NCBI RefSeq assembly: GCF_000175935.2
Contig: NC_014837.1
Location: 3,038,001 to 3,102,000, forward strand
From: Pantoea sp. At-9b
Lineage (GTDB): Bacteria; Pseudomonadota; Gammaproteobacteria; Enterobacterales; Enterobacteriaceae
Length of the DNA stretch: 64,000 nucleotides
Direction: 5' to 3'
In this document: positions 19,658 to 30,234 of the stretch, piece after piece
How positions within the stretch are numbered: the first letter of the stretch is position 1
Layout: the number at the start of each line of letters is the position of its first letter
Program-made: the position numbers and the translations under genes
The notes under the pieces: generated by a model
The model's input: the letters and a program-made list of their open reading frames with translations, nothing else
Told to the model about the DNA's origin: nothing
Databases searched by the model: none

Positions 19658-21787
19658 TCAGATTTGTGCGGAAGTGTAAAATTTCGTTTGTTCTTGTAGC
19701 GCTGTCATCAGTGCGTCACAAGGTGCGAAACGATCGCCGTGTCGCTGCATTAAGACGTTTAATGTATTGACCATTTCAGCAGCACCCAACTGATCCATAT
19801 AGCGGAAAGGCCCGCCGAGGAACGGCGGAAAACCGATGCCAAATACCGCGGCAATGTCGCCATCGCGTGCGCTGCGAATCACTGCTTCGTCCAGACAGCG
19901 AGCAGCCTCATTCAGCATCATCATGACGCAGCGCGTGGCAATTTGTTCCTCGCTTTGCCTGGCCTGCGGTTTGATGCCCAGCAGGTGGTAAAGCGACGCA
20001 TCAGCCCGGCGTTTCATCGGGAAACGTGCGCGTTGATATAAATAGAAGCCCTTGCCGTTTTTCCGTCCTTTGCGATCGTCAGCCAGAATCGCCGCCACCG
20101 CCTCCGGCGCGCTAAAGCGATCGCCATATGCCTGTTGCAGGATCGGGCTAATTTTGCTGCCAACATCGATCCCCACCTCATCCAACAGTTGCAACGGGCC
20201 GACCGGAAAACCAAACTTCACCAGCGCCCGATCGATATGTTCGATCGGCTCGCCTTCCAGCAGGCAGCGCATCGCTTCATTTATATAGGGTGCCAGAATT
20301 CGGTTGACGTAGAAGCCCGGTTTATCTGCCACCACTACAGCGGTTTTACCCTGCTGACGCGCCAGTTGCACTGTGGTCGCCAGCGTCGCAGCGGAGGTTG
20401 TGGCGTGAGGGATCACCTCCACCAACGGCATTTTGTCCACCGGGCTAAAGAAATGCAGGCCGATAACGTTCTCCGGGCGCTGTGCATTGGCAGCAATCTC
20501 GCCAATCGGCAGCGATGAAGTGTTGGAGGCAAAAATGGTATGTGACTGGCAATGGCTTTCAATTTCCGCCACCATCTGCTGCTTCAGTGCCAGATCTTCA
20601 AATACCGCCTCAATCACCAGATCGCGTCGGGAAAAGCCCTGATAATCCTGAGTACCGCTGATCAACGCCATCTGTTGCTGACGCTGGGCCGTTTTGATCT
20701 GGCGGCGTTTCACCCGCTGCGTGAGGCGATCCCAACTGTATTGCAACGCATGATTGATGCCACTGAGGTTAATGTCACGAATACGCACCGGCAATCCGGC
20801 CTGCAAAGCCGTGACGCTGGCAATACCGCCGCCCATCAACCCACCACCGAGAATCCCGATATGTTGCAGCTCGCGCGGTGCGGCATCGGCAAACGCCTCT
20901 TTCTTTATCGCGGTAGAGGCGAAGAATAAACTGCGTAGCGCGAGCGATTCGCGCGTCATCGCCAGTTGACCAAACGCGCGCGCTTCTGCCTCATGCCCGG
21001 CGCTACTGCCCTGCTCCAGCCCGGTGCGCACCACCTGCAAAATCCGATCGGCTGCGGGATAGTTGCCGTGGGTTTTGCTGTCGGTCTGGCGCTTTGCCAG
21101 CGCGAACAGCACTTGCCGGGCGATCGGCCCTTGTAGCAGCCGATCACGACACGGCAGCGTCCGCAGGGTCTTTTTCCCCTGCCGCACCCGCGCAAGCGCG
21201 GTTTCCAGCAGAATGGATTGTGGGACCGCATCATCAACCAGCCCCAACTTTAATGCCTGCTTCGCCCGCAGCTGTTTCCCGGTCAGGATCAGCGGCAGTG
21301 CCTGCTGCACACCAATCAGCCGTGGCAAACGCTGCGTGCCGCCAGAGCCAGGCAAAAGCCCTAACTGGACTTCCGGTAAACCCAGACGGGTTTTGTCATC
21401 CAGCGAGCAAATGCGTGCATCGCAGGCCAGCGCCAGTTCCAGCCCGCCACCCAGACAGGCACCGTGAATCGCCGCCACCACCGGAAACGGCAAGGCGGCA
21501 ATCGCCGCCATCACTTCCTGCCCCTGACGCGCCAACGCCTCAGCCTCTTCTGCGCTGCGGCAGCGGTCGATCATGCTGATATCCGCGCCAGCCACAAAGT
21601 TGTCACGCTTACCGGAGATCAGCACCAGTCCAGCCAGCTCAGGATCGCGTCGCGCTTCCGCCAGCACCGCCTGGATCTGCGGAACAAATTCAGCCTTCAG
21701 GGTGTTCATTTTCTCGCCCGGCACATCAATGGTGATCACCCCGATGTGATCGAGGCGCATATGCAGGTGAAATGCGGAATCACTCAT
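19658..21787 (-). CDS. fadJ: Fatty acid oxidation complex alpha subunit FadJ
   Basis: FadJ is the alpha subunit of the second (anaerobic) beta-oxidation complex: enoyl-CoA hydratase at the N-terminus and 3-hydroxyacyl-CoA dehydrogenase in the middle. Of 709 residues, the hydratase covers about 1-190 with oxyanion and acid residues in [14 protein letters not shown] and [14 protein letters not shown]. The NAD-binding loop [13 protein letters not shown] is at 311-322, and [16 protein letters not shown] follows. It overlaps the fadI stop codon by one base (TAATG), so translation is coupled. Length agrees with E. coli FadJ (about 714). Confidence 0.96.
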   Translation of the reverse strand: MSDSAFHLHMRLDHIGVITIDVPGEKMNTLKAEFVPQIQAVLAEARRDPELAGLVLISGKRDNFVAGADISMIDRCRSAEEAEALARQGQEVMAAIAALPFPVVAAIHGACLGGGLELALACDARICSLDDKTRLGLPEVQLGLLPGSGGTQRLPRLIGVQQALPLILTGKQLRAKQALKLGLVDDAVPQSILLETALARVRQGKKTLRTLPCRDRLLQGPIARQVLFALAKRQTDSKTHGNYPAADRILQVVRTGLEQGSSAGHEAEARAFGQLAMTRESLALRSLFFASTAIKKEAFADAAPRELQHIGILGGGLMGGGIASVTALQAGLPVRIRDINLSGINHALQYSWDRLTQRVKRRQIKTAQRQQQMALISGTQDYQGFSRRDLVIEAVFEDLALKQQMVAEIESHCQSHTIFASNTSSLPIGEIAANAQRPENVIGLHFFSPVDKMPLVEVIPHATTSAATLATTVQLARQQGKTAVVVADKPGFYVNRILAPYINEAMRCLLEGEPIEHIDRALVKFGFPVGPLQLLDEVGIDVGSKISPILQQAYGDRFSAPEAVAAILADDRKGRKNGKGFYLYQRARFPMKRRADASLYHLLGIKPQARQSEEQIATRCVMMMLNEAARCLDEAVIRSARDGDIAAVFGIGFPPFLGGPFRYMDQLGAAEMVNTLNVLMQRHGDRFAPCDALMTALQEQTKFYTSAQI

Positions 21788-23097
21788 TATTCGGCCTCCA
21801 GTACCATCGCGGTGCCTAATCCACCCGCCGCACAGGCGGTCACCAGTCCCAGCCCGCCACCGCGTCGCCGTAATTCCTGTAACGTTTGCGTGATCATGCG
21901 CGCACCGGTGGCGGCAAAGGGATGACCGTAAGCGATCGATCCTCCCAGTACGTTAAAACGCTCTTCATTCACCTCACCCAGCGCATGCGGACGATTTAAC
22001 ACCTCGCGTGCAAAGCGTTCATCATTAAACATTTTCAGGTTTGCCAGGGTTTGCGCCGCAAAGGCTTCATGCATATCGATCAACGTCAGGTCGTTGAGGC
22101 CGATACCGGCACGCTCCAGCGCCAGCGGCGAGGCATAGGCCGGTCCCAGCAGCATATCCTGCCAGACATCGATGGCGCTAAACGCGAAGCTGCGCAGATA
22201 ACCGAGCGGCGTGATGCCCAGCTCACGCGCACGCCCTTCACGCATCAAAATCACGGCGGCTGCGCCGTCGGTGAGCGGCGTACTGTTGGCGGCGGTGACC
22301 GTGCCGTGGTGGCGGTCAAACGCCGGACGCAGCCGGGCATAATCCGCAGCAGTGGCGTTAAAACGGACGTTGTTATCTTGTTCGATGGGGGCTTTCCACG
22401 GTGGCACAAAGGCGGGCATCACCTCCTGGGCCAGCACGCCAGATTGCCAGGCACGCGCCGCACGCTGATGCGAACGCAGGGCTAACGCATCCTGCTGCTC
22501 GCGGGTGATGCCATGGGTTTTCGCCATCTGCTCGGCGGTATCCCCCATGCGCAGGCCGGTGGAGTACTCGGCCACCGCGGGTGGTACCGGTAGCAGGTCA
22601 CGCGGGCGCAGACGACGCAGAATCTGCAATTTCTGGCTAAAGCGACGCGCTTTATTAAGATCGACCAGCGCACGTGCCAGGGTTTTACTGACACCAATCG
22701 GCAGCACCGAAGAGGAGTCGGCTCCCCCGGCGATACCGGCATCAATGGTGCCCGCCATCAGGCTTTCTGCAACATTCGCCACCGCCTGGAAGCTGGTGGC
22801 ACAGGCGCGGCTGACGCTATACGCATCGGTGTGAACACTCAGCCCGCTGCTCAGTACGATTTCACGGGCGATATTTGGGGCTTCCGGCATCTGTACCACC
22901 TGGCCGAACACCAGTTGGTCGATGACCTCGACCGGCAGTTCGCTGCGTGCCATTAATTCGCTCACCACCATCCGTCCCAGCTCCAGCGCCGGGATACCAT
23001 GAAAATCACTCGCCTGACGGGCAAAGGGGGTACGGAGTCCGTGGGTTATGGCGATGCGTTCGCCCTGACGCGTCAGCAGCGGCTGCGCTTTGCTCAT
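21787..23097 (-). CDS. fadI: Acetyl-CoA acyltransferase (3-ketoacyl-CoA thiolase) FadI
   Basis: FadI is the thiolase beta subunit partnering FadJ. The 436-residue product has the nucleophile Cys99 in [14 protein letters not shown], the [10 protein letters not shown] segment, [10 protein letters not shown] and the C-terminal catalytic Cys in [12 protein letters not shown]. It is first in the fadIJ operon. A textbook FadR-type box lies about 45 bases upstream of the start, so repression by FadR relieved by long-chain acyl-CoA is expected. Confident. Confidence 0.96.
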   Translation of the reverse strand: MSKAQPLLTRQGERIAITHGLRTPFARQASDFHGIPALELGRMVVSELMARSELPVEVIDQLVFGQVVQMPEAPNIAREIVLSSGLSVHTDAYSVSRACATSFQAVANVAESLMAGTIDAGIAGGADSSSVLPIGVSKTLARALVDLNKARRFSQKLQILRRLRPRDLLPVPPAVAEYSTGLRMGDTAEQMAKTHGITREQQDALALRSHQRAARAWQSGVLAQEVMPAFVPPWKAPIEQDNNVRFNATAADYARLRPAFDRHHGTVTAANSTPLTDGAAAVILMREGRARELGITPLGYLRSFAFSAIDVWQDMLLGPAYASPLALERAGIGLNDLTLIDMHEAFAAQTLANLKMFNDERFAREVLNRPHALGEVNEERFNVLGGSIAYGHPFAATGARMITQTLQELRRRGGGLGLVTACAAGGLGTAMVLEAE

Positions 23098-23138
23098 TGC
23101 CTGTCACCTGTGCTTATCGACCGGGGCGTCATTGCCCA

Positions 23139-23155
23139 AAGAGGTCTGACCTGAT
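23139..23155 (-). promoter_or_regulatory. FadR-type operator before fadIJ
   Basis: The 17-mer AAGAGGTCTGACCTGAT contains the palindromic core GGTC-N-GACC (23143-23151) of the FadR consensus. It lies 42-58 bases upstream of fadI, the right place for repression. FadR control of fadIJ is known from E. coli; the site here is read directly. Confidence 0.75.
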
Positions 23156-23220
23156 CATCAGTGTTAACCAGGAGCGCGTAAGTCGCCAATATGCAGAGGG
23201 AAAAAGTGCGAGGAGAAACA

Positions 23221-23259
23221 CGAAATTAACAAACACTGCCGGAACGGTGTCCGGCAGTG
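23221..23259 (-). terminator. yfcZ terminator
   Basis: A perfect 10-bp stem CACTGCCGGA (23234-23243) with TCCGGCAGTG (23250-23259), loop ACGGTG. Reading the minus strand it is followed by TTTGTTAATTT. It begins 7 bases past the yfcZ stop codon. Confidence 0.8.
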
Positions 23260-23266
23260 GGGGGAA

Positions 23267-23563
23267 TTAACGCAGGCCGAGTTGGAAGATCAGCGATTCC
23301 GCCTGACAGGCGAAGATAAAGTCGATATTCAGGCGCACGCCTTCCGCTTCATTCTCCAGCCGTGAACGGATATCACAGGGTTCGGATTCCACCTGCCGCG
23401 CCCGTTCACTCAGGTGCTTCAGCATCGCTTCCGCCGCATGGCGGTCCGCGAACAAGCCGGACCAGTTGGCAGTGCAATCGGTGTTGTCGACAACGGTGCC
23501 AACATCAACGCAGCAGCAGGCTGCGGTCTCGGTAGCACTACAGTTCTTAATGGCATCAGTCAT
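23267..23563 (-). CDS. yfcZ: YfcZ/YiiS family protein
   Basis: A 98-residue cytosolic protein of the YfcZ/YiiS family, function unknown. The N-terminal third is unusually rich in cysteine (NCSATETAACCCVDVGTVVDNTDC), which could bind metal or act in redox, while the remainder is helical and acidic. It lies between fadI and fadL on the minus strand exactly as in E. coli, divergent from fadL. A strong intrinsic terminator follows. Synteny and sequence support the name; the role is not established. Confidence 0.88.
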   Translation of the reverse strand: MTDAIKNCSATETAACCCVDVGTVVDNTDCTANWSGLFADRHAAEAMLKHLSERARQVESEPCDIRSRLENEAEGVRLNIDFIFACQAESLIFQLGLR

Positions 23564-23919
23564 GGCTTTCTCCTGACGATAAAACAGACAAAAAGGGATT
23601 TTTTCTGCCCCAAAGTGTACGCCTGAAGCCCCACCATCGCCACGCTCAACCTGCTAAGTGACGAATATCACACTAAAAATTGATCCAAAACAAATTTGAC
23701 TCGCTATGCTGGAACGTAACGGCAAGGATTTTGTTAAGCAGATCTGATTTTATCGATCAAATTGGAAATATTTTAAAAACATTATTGCAACAAATACACA
23801 GGTCCGACCTATACTCGTCGCACTGGTCTGATATGTGTCTCTGTCGTCAGTCCCTACAATCCGCCGTCCCTTGTTACGCGATGTAACAACGTTTAATAAT
23901 AATTGATGAGGTTGTGGTC
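23564..23919. promoter_or_regulatory. yfcZ-fadL divergent control region
   Basis: This 356-base gap holds the promoters of yfcZ and fadL. Three sites are visible. A CRP-like site AGTGA-CGAATA-TCACA lies at 23657-23672. Two FadR-type sites lie at 23797-23813 (CACAGGTCCGACCTATA) and 23821-23837 (CACTGGTCTGATATGTG). The pair of FadR sites with the 7-base TCTCG-like gap closely resembles the arrangement before E. coli fadL. The stretch 23690-23800 is AT-rich. No gene is seen inside. Confidence 0.7.
23797..23837 (+). promoter_or_regulatory. Two FadR-type operators before fadL
   Basis: CACAGGTCCGACCTATA (23797-23813) carries the full GGTC-N-GACC core. CACTGGTCTGATATGTG (23821-23837) keeps CTGGTCTGA with a decayed right half. 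Both sit about 85-125 bases before the fadL start, and FadR represses fadL in E. coli from two such sites. Confidence 0.75.
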
Positions 23920-25200
23920 ATGAACCATAAGAACCTGTTTGCAAAGTCAGCTGTGGCAGCTGCAGTCGCGCTCGTCTCTTCTCATGTTTACGCTGCTGGC
24001 TTTCAACTTAATGAATTTTCAGCAATCGGATTAGGCCGTGCCTATTCAGGTGAAGGTGCGATGGGTGATACCGCCGCCTCTGCCAGCCGTAACCCGGCAA
24101 CGATGGCGTTAATGGACCGCCCCGAGTTCTCCATTGGCGCTGTGTATATCGATCCTGATGTCAACATCTCGGGTACCAGCCCGTCGGGCAAAAGCCTTGA
24201 TGCCAAAAACATCGCCCCGAACCAGTGGATCCCCGATATCCACTTCGTGCAGCCCATCAATGACCAGTGGTGGGTCGGTGCCTCTGTCACCTCCAACTAC
24301 GGTCTGGCGACCGAATTTAATACCGGTTATACCGCAGGCCCTTACGGTGGTACGACTGATTTAACCACCGCCAACGTCAATCTCAGCACCGCGTATCGTC
24401 TGAATGAGCATTTTAGCTTTGGTATCGGTTTTGATGCCGTCTATGCGAAGGCGAAGATTGAGCGTTATGCCGGTGAGTCGTTATCGTCGCTCGGCATCCC
24501 GGCAGATACCCAGATCGCGCATCTGAAAGGTAACGAATGGGGTTATGGCTGGAACGCCGGTATCCTGTATGAAGTGGATAAAAACAACCGCTTTGGCTTT
24601 ACCTATCGTTCTGAAGTGAAAATTGACTTCGATGGCGATTACAAAAGCAACCTGCCGACCTCGCTTAACCCTGTCAACCAGGCGCTGGGCTTAGGTTTGC
24701 CGTATGCCACCGGTGGCTCGACTATCCCTGGCTCGCTGACGCTGAATCTGCCGGAACAATGGGAAGTGTCTGGCTGGCACAAAGTCGCACCGCAATGGGC
24801 CGTGCACTACAGCCTGACCTACACCAGCTGGAGTCAGTTCCAGGAGCTGAAAGCCACCAACAACGGCCAGACGCTGTTCTATAAAGATGAAGGCTTCCAC
24901 GATGCTTATCGCATCGCGCTGGGCACCACCTATTTCTACGACGATAACTGGACTTTCCGTGGCGGTATCGCCTTTGATGACAGCCCGGTACCGGCGGATA
25001 AACGTTCTATCTCTATCCCCGACCAGGATCGCCTGTGGCTGAGCGCCGGTGCTTCCTATGCGTTTAACAAGGATGCTTCCGTCGATATCGGTGTGTCCTA
25101 CATGCACGGCCAGAACGTGACGATTAAAGAAGGTGATTACACCTTTAGATCGGAAGGTAAAGCGATGCTGTACGCGGCGGGCTTTAACTATAAGTTCTGA
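23920..25200 (+). CDS. fadL: Long-chain fatty acid outer-membrane transporter FadL
   Basis: FadL is a 14-strand outer-membrane barrel that takes up long-chain fatty acids. The 426-residue precursor starts at ATG 23920 with GAGG 8 bases before it; a GTG two codons earlier is less likely. The signal peptide ends near SSHVYA, and the mature protein begins [22 protein letters not shown], the family's N-terminal hatch. The C-terminus ends in aromatic-rich AAGFNYKF, the BamA sorting signal. The NPA motif ([10 protein letters not shown]) is present. Together with fadIJ it supplies substrate for beta-oxidation. Confidence 0.96.
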   Translation: MNHKNLFAKSAVAAAVALVSSHVYAAGFQLNEFSAIGLGRAYSGEGAMGDTAASASRNPATMALMDRPEFSIGAVYIDPDVNISGTSPSGKSLDAKNIAPNQWIPDIHFVQPINDQWWVGASVTSNYGLATEFNTGYTAGPYGGTTDLTTANVNLSTAYRLNEHFSFGIGFDAVYAKAKIERYAGESLSSLGIPADTQIAHLKGNEWGYGWNAGILYEVDKNNRFGFTYRSEVKIDFDGDYKSNLPTSLNPVNQALGLGLPYATGGSTIPGSLTLNLPEQWEVSGWHKVAPQWAVHYSLTYTSWSQFQELKATNNGQTLFYKDEGFHDAYRIALGTTYFYDDNWTFRGGIAFDDSPVPADKRSISIPDQDRLWLSAGASYAFNKDASVDIGVSYMHGQNVTIKEGDYTFRSEGKAMLYAAGFNYKF

Positions 25201-25223
25201 TAGCGTCGGTTATACATAAAAAA

Positions 25224-25250
25224 AAGCGGCTGATTCAGCCGCTTTTTTCT
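25224..25250. terminator. Bidirectional terminator between fadL and mlaA
   Basis: AAGCGGCTG (25224-25232) pairs with CAGCCGCTT (25236-25244) around a 3-base loop. A run of A precedes and a run of T follows (TTTTTTCTTT), so it can end both fadL and the convergent mlaA. Confidence 0.88.
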
Positions 25251-26018
25251 TTATTCCGCATCAATCTCGTTGAGTTCACCCTGAATCGCTTTGGCATTCG
25301 GGTTCTCTTCCGGCTTCAGCTTACCGCCATTGGCAATGAAGTCATGGCGCTGGAAGTAGGCGTTACGGATGAAGGCATACGGGTCTTGCTGCTGGCGCAG
25401 AATGGCATCGGAATCGAGCAACTGGGCACGGGTTTCCACCCCTTCCAGCGTCCATTTCCCGATCGACATCGGCCAAGTGAGCCAACTCAGTACCGGATAG
25501 AGCGTATCAACAAAATCGCCGCCATCTTCACGGATGGTGAAGCTGCCGTAAGCCGGCAGTTCCACATAAGGACCGTAGCCTACGCCATAACGCCCCAGGG
25601 TGCTGCCGAAACGGTGCGGCTGTTCACGCGCCAGTTCCGGGTTAGCTTTACTCGCCACATCGATAAAACCACCCAAACCTAAGGTGGTATTCAGGAAGAA
25701 ACGGGTAAAGTGAATCATCGCACGCCGCGGCTCGCCGGTCAGGAAGGCGTTGACCATTCCTGCGGGTTCATCGAGGTTGCCGAGGAAATTACTTAAACCA
25801 CTGCGCGCAGGCACCGGCACATAATCGCGCCAGGCTACCGCCACCGGACGCACCACATACGGATCCAGCACGTTGTAGTTGAAGTTAAACATCGTGCGGT
25901 TAAAACCTTCAAACGGATCGCTGCGCTGCGCAGGTTGATCGTTGTCAGCCGGTTTAGAGCTGGCGCATCCCACCAGCAGTACACTGGCCAGCGCCAGACC
26001 GGTCAGGCGATAATTCAT
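25251..26018 (-). CDS. mlaA: Outer-membrane phospholipid removal lipoprotein MlaA (VacJ)
   Basis: MlaA sits in the outer membrane and withdraws misplaced phospholipids from the outer leaflet for retrograde transport by the Mla system. The 255-residue precursor has a lipoprotein signal MNYRLTGLALASVLLVGC with the lipid-acceptor Cys18. The conserved block DPFEGFNRTMFNFNYNVLDPYVVRPVA follows. It lies between fadL and, in E. coli, yfdC; here a ccm operon follows instead, with only 40 bases between mlaA and ccmI. It may therefore be partly read from the ccm transcript. Confidence 0.95.
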   Translation of the reverse strand: MNYRLTGLALASVLLVGCASSKPADNDQPAQRSDPFEGFNRTMFNFNYNVLDPYVVRPVAVAWRDYVPVPARSGLSNFLGNLDEPAGMVNAFLTGEPRRAMIHFTRFFLNTTLGLGGFIDVASKANPELAREQPHRFGSTLGRYGVGYGPYVELPAYGSFTIREDGGDFVDTLYPVLSWLTWPMSIGKWTLEGVETRAQLLDSDAILRQQQDPYAFIRNAYFQRHDFIANGGKLKPEENPNAKAIQGELNEIDAE

Positions 26019-26058
26019 TATTCTCTCCCTGTGCGTGCAGATTTTAAGGTGTATCGCC

Positions 26059-27270
26059 TCAGGGCTGCTGCTGATTAATCTCTACAGCCAGTTGCTGATG
26101 ACCGTCCCAGGGCGTCGCTGCGCTTAAGCCAAACCAGTCTCCAGACTGCGGATTGGCGCTACCATCGCGCGAGACACGCACCCGGACCTGCACCTGATGC
26201 TGCGCCGACAATAAACGGTCTGGCATCATAGCGTTACTGTCATCCAGCGTGAGCGATAACGGAAAGTGGCTGAGCGGTAAACGCTTCACAGCCACAGGCA
26301 CCGGTGATACACCGTCAGTCACAGAAATATACAACACTCCGCCTTGCGGTAACATTTTTTCTGCCTGCGGCGTGAGACTCACCGTTAATGCCAGGTGCGT
26401 ATTTTGCTGTCCCGCATCCGTTTTTGCTTGTTCAATGCTGCGCTCGATCATCGCAATACGCTGATCACCCGCCGGTAACAATTTCAGCATCATCTGCCAG
26501 GCACCAATCGCCTCGTCATACTGCTGCTGCTCGAAAGCATTAAACGCCAGCAAACTCAGGGTGCGCACATTGCTGTGATCGCGTTTCAGCAGGTCACGCA
26601 ACAACATGCTGGCCTGGCGATTATCCTGCGGATCGCTGGAGCGCGTCAGTACTTCCGCGTAATCCTGTTGCAGTTCCAGATTATTCGGAGCCAGTTGCAA
26701 CGCGCGCTGGAATGCCTGGCTGGCATCAGTGGCGTTATTCAGCACCATGCCGAGACGCCCCAGCATGGTCCAGTCATTCAGGTTCTGCGGATCGGATTGT
26801 AAGGAGGTGCGCAGTCCCAGTTGCAAACGCGCCAGTTCTTCCATCGTCAGCGGCTTGGCCTGCGGGTCCATCACGCGAGCGCGCAGGGCCGGATACTCCT
26901 GCTGCACCGAAGTCCAGCCCGCCAGTTGTGCCAGCCCGCCAGTTTTCAGATACATGCCCAGCGAAACCACCACCAGTAAACCGACACCCGGTAACAGAAT
27001 CCAACGGCTGCTTTGATGGCTGCGCGCCTGATCCTGTTGCGGCACATCGGTCAGCAACGTTTGTTGCAGCTCGCGCACCATTTCGGGACGCTCCGCCACC
27101 ACGCCCTCGTCTTCATCACGCTCCAGCTCGCGCAGGCGCTGCTGATAAAAGTCGGTGTTCAGACGGTCACGATCGCCATTGCTGGCGACCCGTTGACGCC
27201 AGCCCGCGCTAAGGAACAGTGCGGTGGCTGCCGCCAGTAAAACTATCAGGGTAATCCAGAATCCACTCAT
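26059..27270 (-). CDS. ccmI: Cytochrome c biogenesis protein CcmI (TPR apocytochrome chaperone)
   Basis: CcmI holds apocytochrome c for haem attachment by CcmF/H. The 403-residue product has an N-terminal membrane segment (about 5-23), a cytoplasmic acidic helix, a second segment around 97-115, and TPR repeats at about 155-260 (for example NNATDASQAFQRALQLAPNNLELQQDYAEVL). In E. coli K-12 the equivalent domain is fused to CcmH; here it is a separate gene whose start overlaps the ccmH stop by one base (TAATG). It is last in the ccm operon. Confidence 0.9.
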   Translation of the reverse strand: MSGFWITLIVLLAAATALFLSAGWRQRVASNGDRDRLNTDFYQQRLRELERDEDEGVVAERPEMVRELQQTLLTDVPQQDQARSHQSSRWILLPGVGLLVVVSLGMYLKTGGLAQLAGWTSVQQEYPALRARVMDPQAKPLTMEELARLQLGLRTSLQSDPQNLNDWTMLGRLGMVLNNATDASQAFQRALQLAPNNLELQQDYAEVLTRSSDPQDNRQASMLLRDLLKRDHSNVRTLSLLAFNAFEQQQYDEAIGAWQMMLKLLPAGDQRIAMIERSIEQAKTDAGQQNTHLALTVSLTPQAEKMLPQGGVLYISVTDGVSPVPVAVKRLPLSHFPLSLTLDDSNAMMPDRLLSAQHQVQVRVRVSRDGSANPQSGDWFGLSAATPWDGHQQLAVEINQQQP

Positions 27271-27725
27271 TACGGCTTCCCGTCACGCTTCAGAATCGCC
27301 GCAAGGCGCTGTTGTTCGTTGTCATCCAGTTCGCTGCGCGTTTTACGCTGGCGACTGCGCAGGATAATGATCAGCCCGCCGAGCACCGCAAACAGTGCCG
27401 GGCCGACCCAGAGGATCAGCGTTGATGGCGTGACCGGTGGTTCATACGTCACGAAGTTGCCATAACGCGCGACCATGTAATCAATGATTTGCTGACGACT
27501 CTGGCCCTGCTTCATCAGTTCATACACTTTGAGGCGCATATCCGCAGCAATCATCGCGTTGGAGTCGGCGATGCTGTTGTTCTGACATTTCGGACAACGC
27601 AGTGAACCCGTCAGATCGCGGTACTGTTCCTCTTGCTGTACCGAATCGAACTGGTAAGTATCAATCGCTGCCCACAGGCTGGTGCTCAGCAGCACGCCGA
27701 CGAGCAAAAGAAGCAGCCGTTTCAC
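27270..27725 (-). CDS. ccmH: Cytochrome c maturation thioreductase CcmH (short form)
   Basis: CcmH keeps apocytochrome CXXCH cysteines reduced for haem ligation. The 151-residue product has a signal/anchor MKRLLLLLVGVLLSTSLWA, the redox motif RCPKCQNNSIADSNA (CPKC) and a second membrane segment near the middle. It lacks the TPR extension of E. coli CcmH, which is encoded by the adjacent ccmI. It overlaps ccmG by the ATGA quartet. Confident. Confidence 0.94.
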   Translation of the reverse strand: MKRLLLLLVGVLLSTSLWAAIDTYQFDSVQQEEQYRDLTGSLRCPKCQNNSIADSNAMIAADMRLKVYELMKQGQSRQQIIDYMVARYGNFVTYEPPVTPSTLILWVGPALFAVLGGLIIILRSRQRKTRSELDDNEQQRLAAILKRDGKP

Positions 27726-28279
27726 GCCCCTGCCCCCTTGCTGTATTTATCCCACAGCGGTTTCACTTCCTGCTGCCAGACACGCTCGTTCATATCACCT
27801 GCATGGCGATAACGAATAATGCCTTTACCATCAATCAGGAAGGTTTCCGGCGCGCCGTACACACCGAGATCAAGGCCGAGCATGCCATCACCGTCATACA
27901 GACTCAGCGCGTAGGGATTACCCAGCGTGTTCAGCCAGGTCACCGCCTTGGTACGATCGTCTTTATAGTTGAGGCCCACCACACGGATGCCTTTTTCCGC
28001 CAGCGTGTTGAGATATTCATGCTCAGCACGGCAGGTCGGGCACCAGGTGGCCCAGACGTTCAGCAGAATCGGTTTGCCATCGGTCAGCACCTGTTGGTCG
28101 TAGATTTTTCCCGGTTTATCGAGCGCTTCCAGTTTGAATACCGGCACCGGCTTGCCGATCAGCGCCGATTCCAGCAGCGTCGGATCATCGCCATTGGCAT
28201 TACGCGTCAACTGCCACAGCAGCGCGGCCGCCAGCAATAAAAACAGCACCAGCGGGATAAAAAGGATTTTCTTGTTCAT
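27722..28279 (-). CDS. ccmG: Thiol:disulfide interchange protein CcmG (DsbE)
   Basis: CcmG is a membrane-anchored periplasmic thioredoxin that reduces apocytochrome or CcmH. Starting at 28279 gives 185 residues, the E. coli length, with anchor [20 protein letters not shown] and active site WATWCPTC followed by the acidic stretch typical of DsbE. The start overlaps the ccmF stop (ATGA). A longer frame beginning at 28375 lies inside ccmF and is rejected. Its reductant is normally DsbD, which is not in this window. Confidence 0.95.
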   Translation of the reverse strand: MNKKILFIPLVLFLLLAAALLWQLTRNANGDDPTLLESALIGKPVPVFKLEALDKPGKIYDQQVLTDGKPILLNVWATWCPTCRAEHEYLNTLAEKGIRVVGLNYKDDRTKAVTWLNTLGNPYALSLYDGDGMLGLDLGVYGAPETFLIDGKGIIRYRHAGDMNERVWQQEVKPLWDKYSKGAGA

Positions 28280-30234
28280 GCCTGTTCCTCCCGTTGCGCT
28301 TTTTTGCGCGAACGATAACGCGGATCGAGCAGACACAGCAGGCCACCCACCGCCATAAACACGCCGCCAAACCAAATCCAGCGCACGAAAGGTTTGTAGT
28401 AAATACGCACCGCCCAGGAGCCATCATCTAACTCTTCACCCAGCGCCGCATAGAGATCACGGGTAAAGCCACCGCTGATCGCCGCTTCAGTCATCATGGT
28501 CCGTGCCGCGGTATAGAAGCGTTTCTCCGCGTGCAGTACCGCTTCTGGCTTGCCATTGCGGGTCACATCGATAATCGCCACGCCACCGCTGTAGTTCGGC
28601 CCTTGCAGGTTGTGCACGTCACGGAAGATGAAGTGATAGTTGTGGATATCAATATTATCGCCCGACTTCATACGCACATCACGCTCAACGCTGTACTGGG
28701 TACTGAAGGCGATACCAATCACCGTCACCGCCACGCCGAGATGACCGAGCACCATGCCCCAGTGGCTGCGCGTCAGATGGCGCAGTCCTTTGAAGAAGGT
28801 GTGGCGATGCGTGGCGCGTTCGTGCAGCTCCATTAACGTCAACAGGATCACCCAGATCGACATCAGCAGGCCAATCACCGTCATCGCTTCAATGCGATCC
28901 TGCAACAACCACGGCAGCGCAATGGAAAGGATGAGCGTCACCACCAGGGCAATGCCGAGGCGTTTCCACAGTTTCTGCGGCTCATCACGCCGCCAGCGCA
29001 CCAGCGGACCAATGCCGAGCATCAGCGCAAACGGTGCCATCAACCAGGTGAACATCGTATTAAAGAACGGCTCACCGACCGAAATACTGCCCAGCCCCAG
29101 TTGCTTGTGCACCAGTGGCAGCAAAGTGCCCAGCAGTACCACTAACATCGCGGCGATCAGCAGCACGTTGTTACCCAGCAGGAACGATTCGCGCGACCAG
29201 GCTTCATTTTGTACCCGGCTACGCACCTGGCCGCCTTTAATCGCGTACAGCAGCAGCGAGCTGCCAATCACAATCACCAGGAAGGCGAGGATAAACATGC
29301 CACGCGCCGGATCGGAGGCAAACGAATGGACCGACACCAACACGCCAGAACGCACGAGGAAAGTCCCAAGCAAACTCAGCGAGAAGGCGGTAATCGCCAG
29401 CAGCACCGTCCAGGATTTGAAGCTACCGCGTTTTTCCGTGACGGCCAGCGAGTGCATCAACGCCGTACCCGCCAGCCACGGCATAAAGGAGGCATTTTCA
29501 ACCGGGTCCCAGAACCACCAGCCGCCCCAGCCGAGTTCGTAGTAGGCCCAAGCTGAACCCAGTACGATGCCAATGGTCAGGAACACCCATGCGGCGGTGG
29601 TCCACGGACGTGACCAGCGCGCCCAGGCGGTATCGAGACGGCCTGCCATCAACGAAGCGATAGCAAAGGCAAACGCCACCGAGAAACCGACATAGCCCAT
29701 ATACAGCAGCGGCGGGTGGAAGATCAGACCGATATCTTGCAACATCGGGTTGAGGTCACTGCCGTCAATCGGGAAGTTGGGTAACGTGCGGGTAAACGGA
29801 TTGGATGTCAGGGTGATAAACAGCAGGAAACCGAGGTTGATCATCCCCATCACCGACAGCACGCGCGCCAGCGCATCCTGCGGCATACCGCGACTAAAAA
29901 TCGCCACCGCCAGTGTCCAACTGCTTAGCAGCAACACCCACAGCAGCAGCGAACCTTCGTGCGCGCCCCAGGTTGCAGCGATGCGATAGTAAACCGGCAG
30001 CAAGGTGTTGGAGTTGGTAGCGACATAAGCCACGGTAAAATCGTTAACGATAAACGCGTGCACCAACAGCAGAAACGCCGCCGCGATACAGGCAAACATG
30101 CCGACCGTGAGCGGGCGAGACAATGCCATCAAACGCGCGTCCTGACGCACCGCGCCCCACAGCGGATAAATACTTAACAGTAGCGCCAGTCCCAGCGCCA
30201 GGCAGAGCAGAAAGCTGCCAATTTCTGGCATCAT
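28276..30234 (-). CDS. ccmF: Haem lyase subunit CcmF
   Basis: CcmF is the large membrane subunit of the System I cytochrome c synthase and also binds haem b. The 652-residue protein has about 15 membrane segments. It carries the tryptophan-rich WWD signature [20 protein letters not shown] near residue 235 and conserved histidines in flanking loops. It overlaps ccmE upstream (ATGATG start) and ccmG downstream. Length matches E. coli CcmF (647). Confident. Confidence 0.96.
   Translation of the reverse strand: MMPEIGSFLLCLALGLALLLSIYPLWGAVRQDARLMALSRPLTVGMFACIAAAFLLLVHAFIVNDFTVAYVATNSNTLLPVYYRIAATWGAHEGSLLLWVLLLSSWTLAVAIFSRGMPQDALARVLSVMGMINLGFLLFITLTSNPFTRTLPNFPIDGSDLNPMLQDIGLIFHPPLLYMGYVGFSVAFAFAIASLMAGRLDTAWARWSRPWTTAAWVFLTIGIVLGSAWAYYELGWGGWWFWDPVENASFMPWLAGTALMHSLAVTEKRGSFKSWTVLLAITAFSLSLLGTFLVRSGVLVSVHSFASDPARGMFILAFLVIVIGSSLLLYAIKGGQVRSRVQNEAWSRESFLLGNNVLLIAAMLVVLLGTLLPLVHKQLGLGSISVGEPFFNTMFTWLMAPFALMLGIGPLVRWRRDEPQKLWKRLGIALVVTLILSIALPWLLQDRIEAMTVIGLLMSIWVILLTLMELHERATHRHTFFKGLRHLTRSHWGMVLGHLGVAVTVIGIAFSTQYSVERDVRMKSGDNIDIHNYHFIFRDVHNLQGPNYSGGVAIIDVTRNGKPEAVLHAEKRFYTAARTMMTEAAISGGFTRDLYAALGEELDDGSWAVRIYYKPFVRWIWFGGVFMAVGGLLCLLDPRYRSRKKAQREEQA

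Noticed and set aside
28754..29542. 262-codon plus-strand frame opposite ccmF
   Set aside because: Low-complexity Ser/Arg composition and complete overlap with ccmF.
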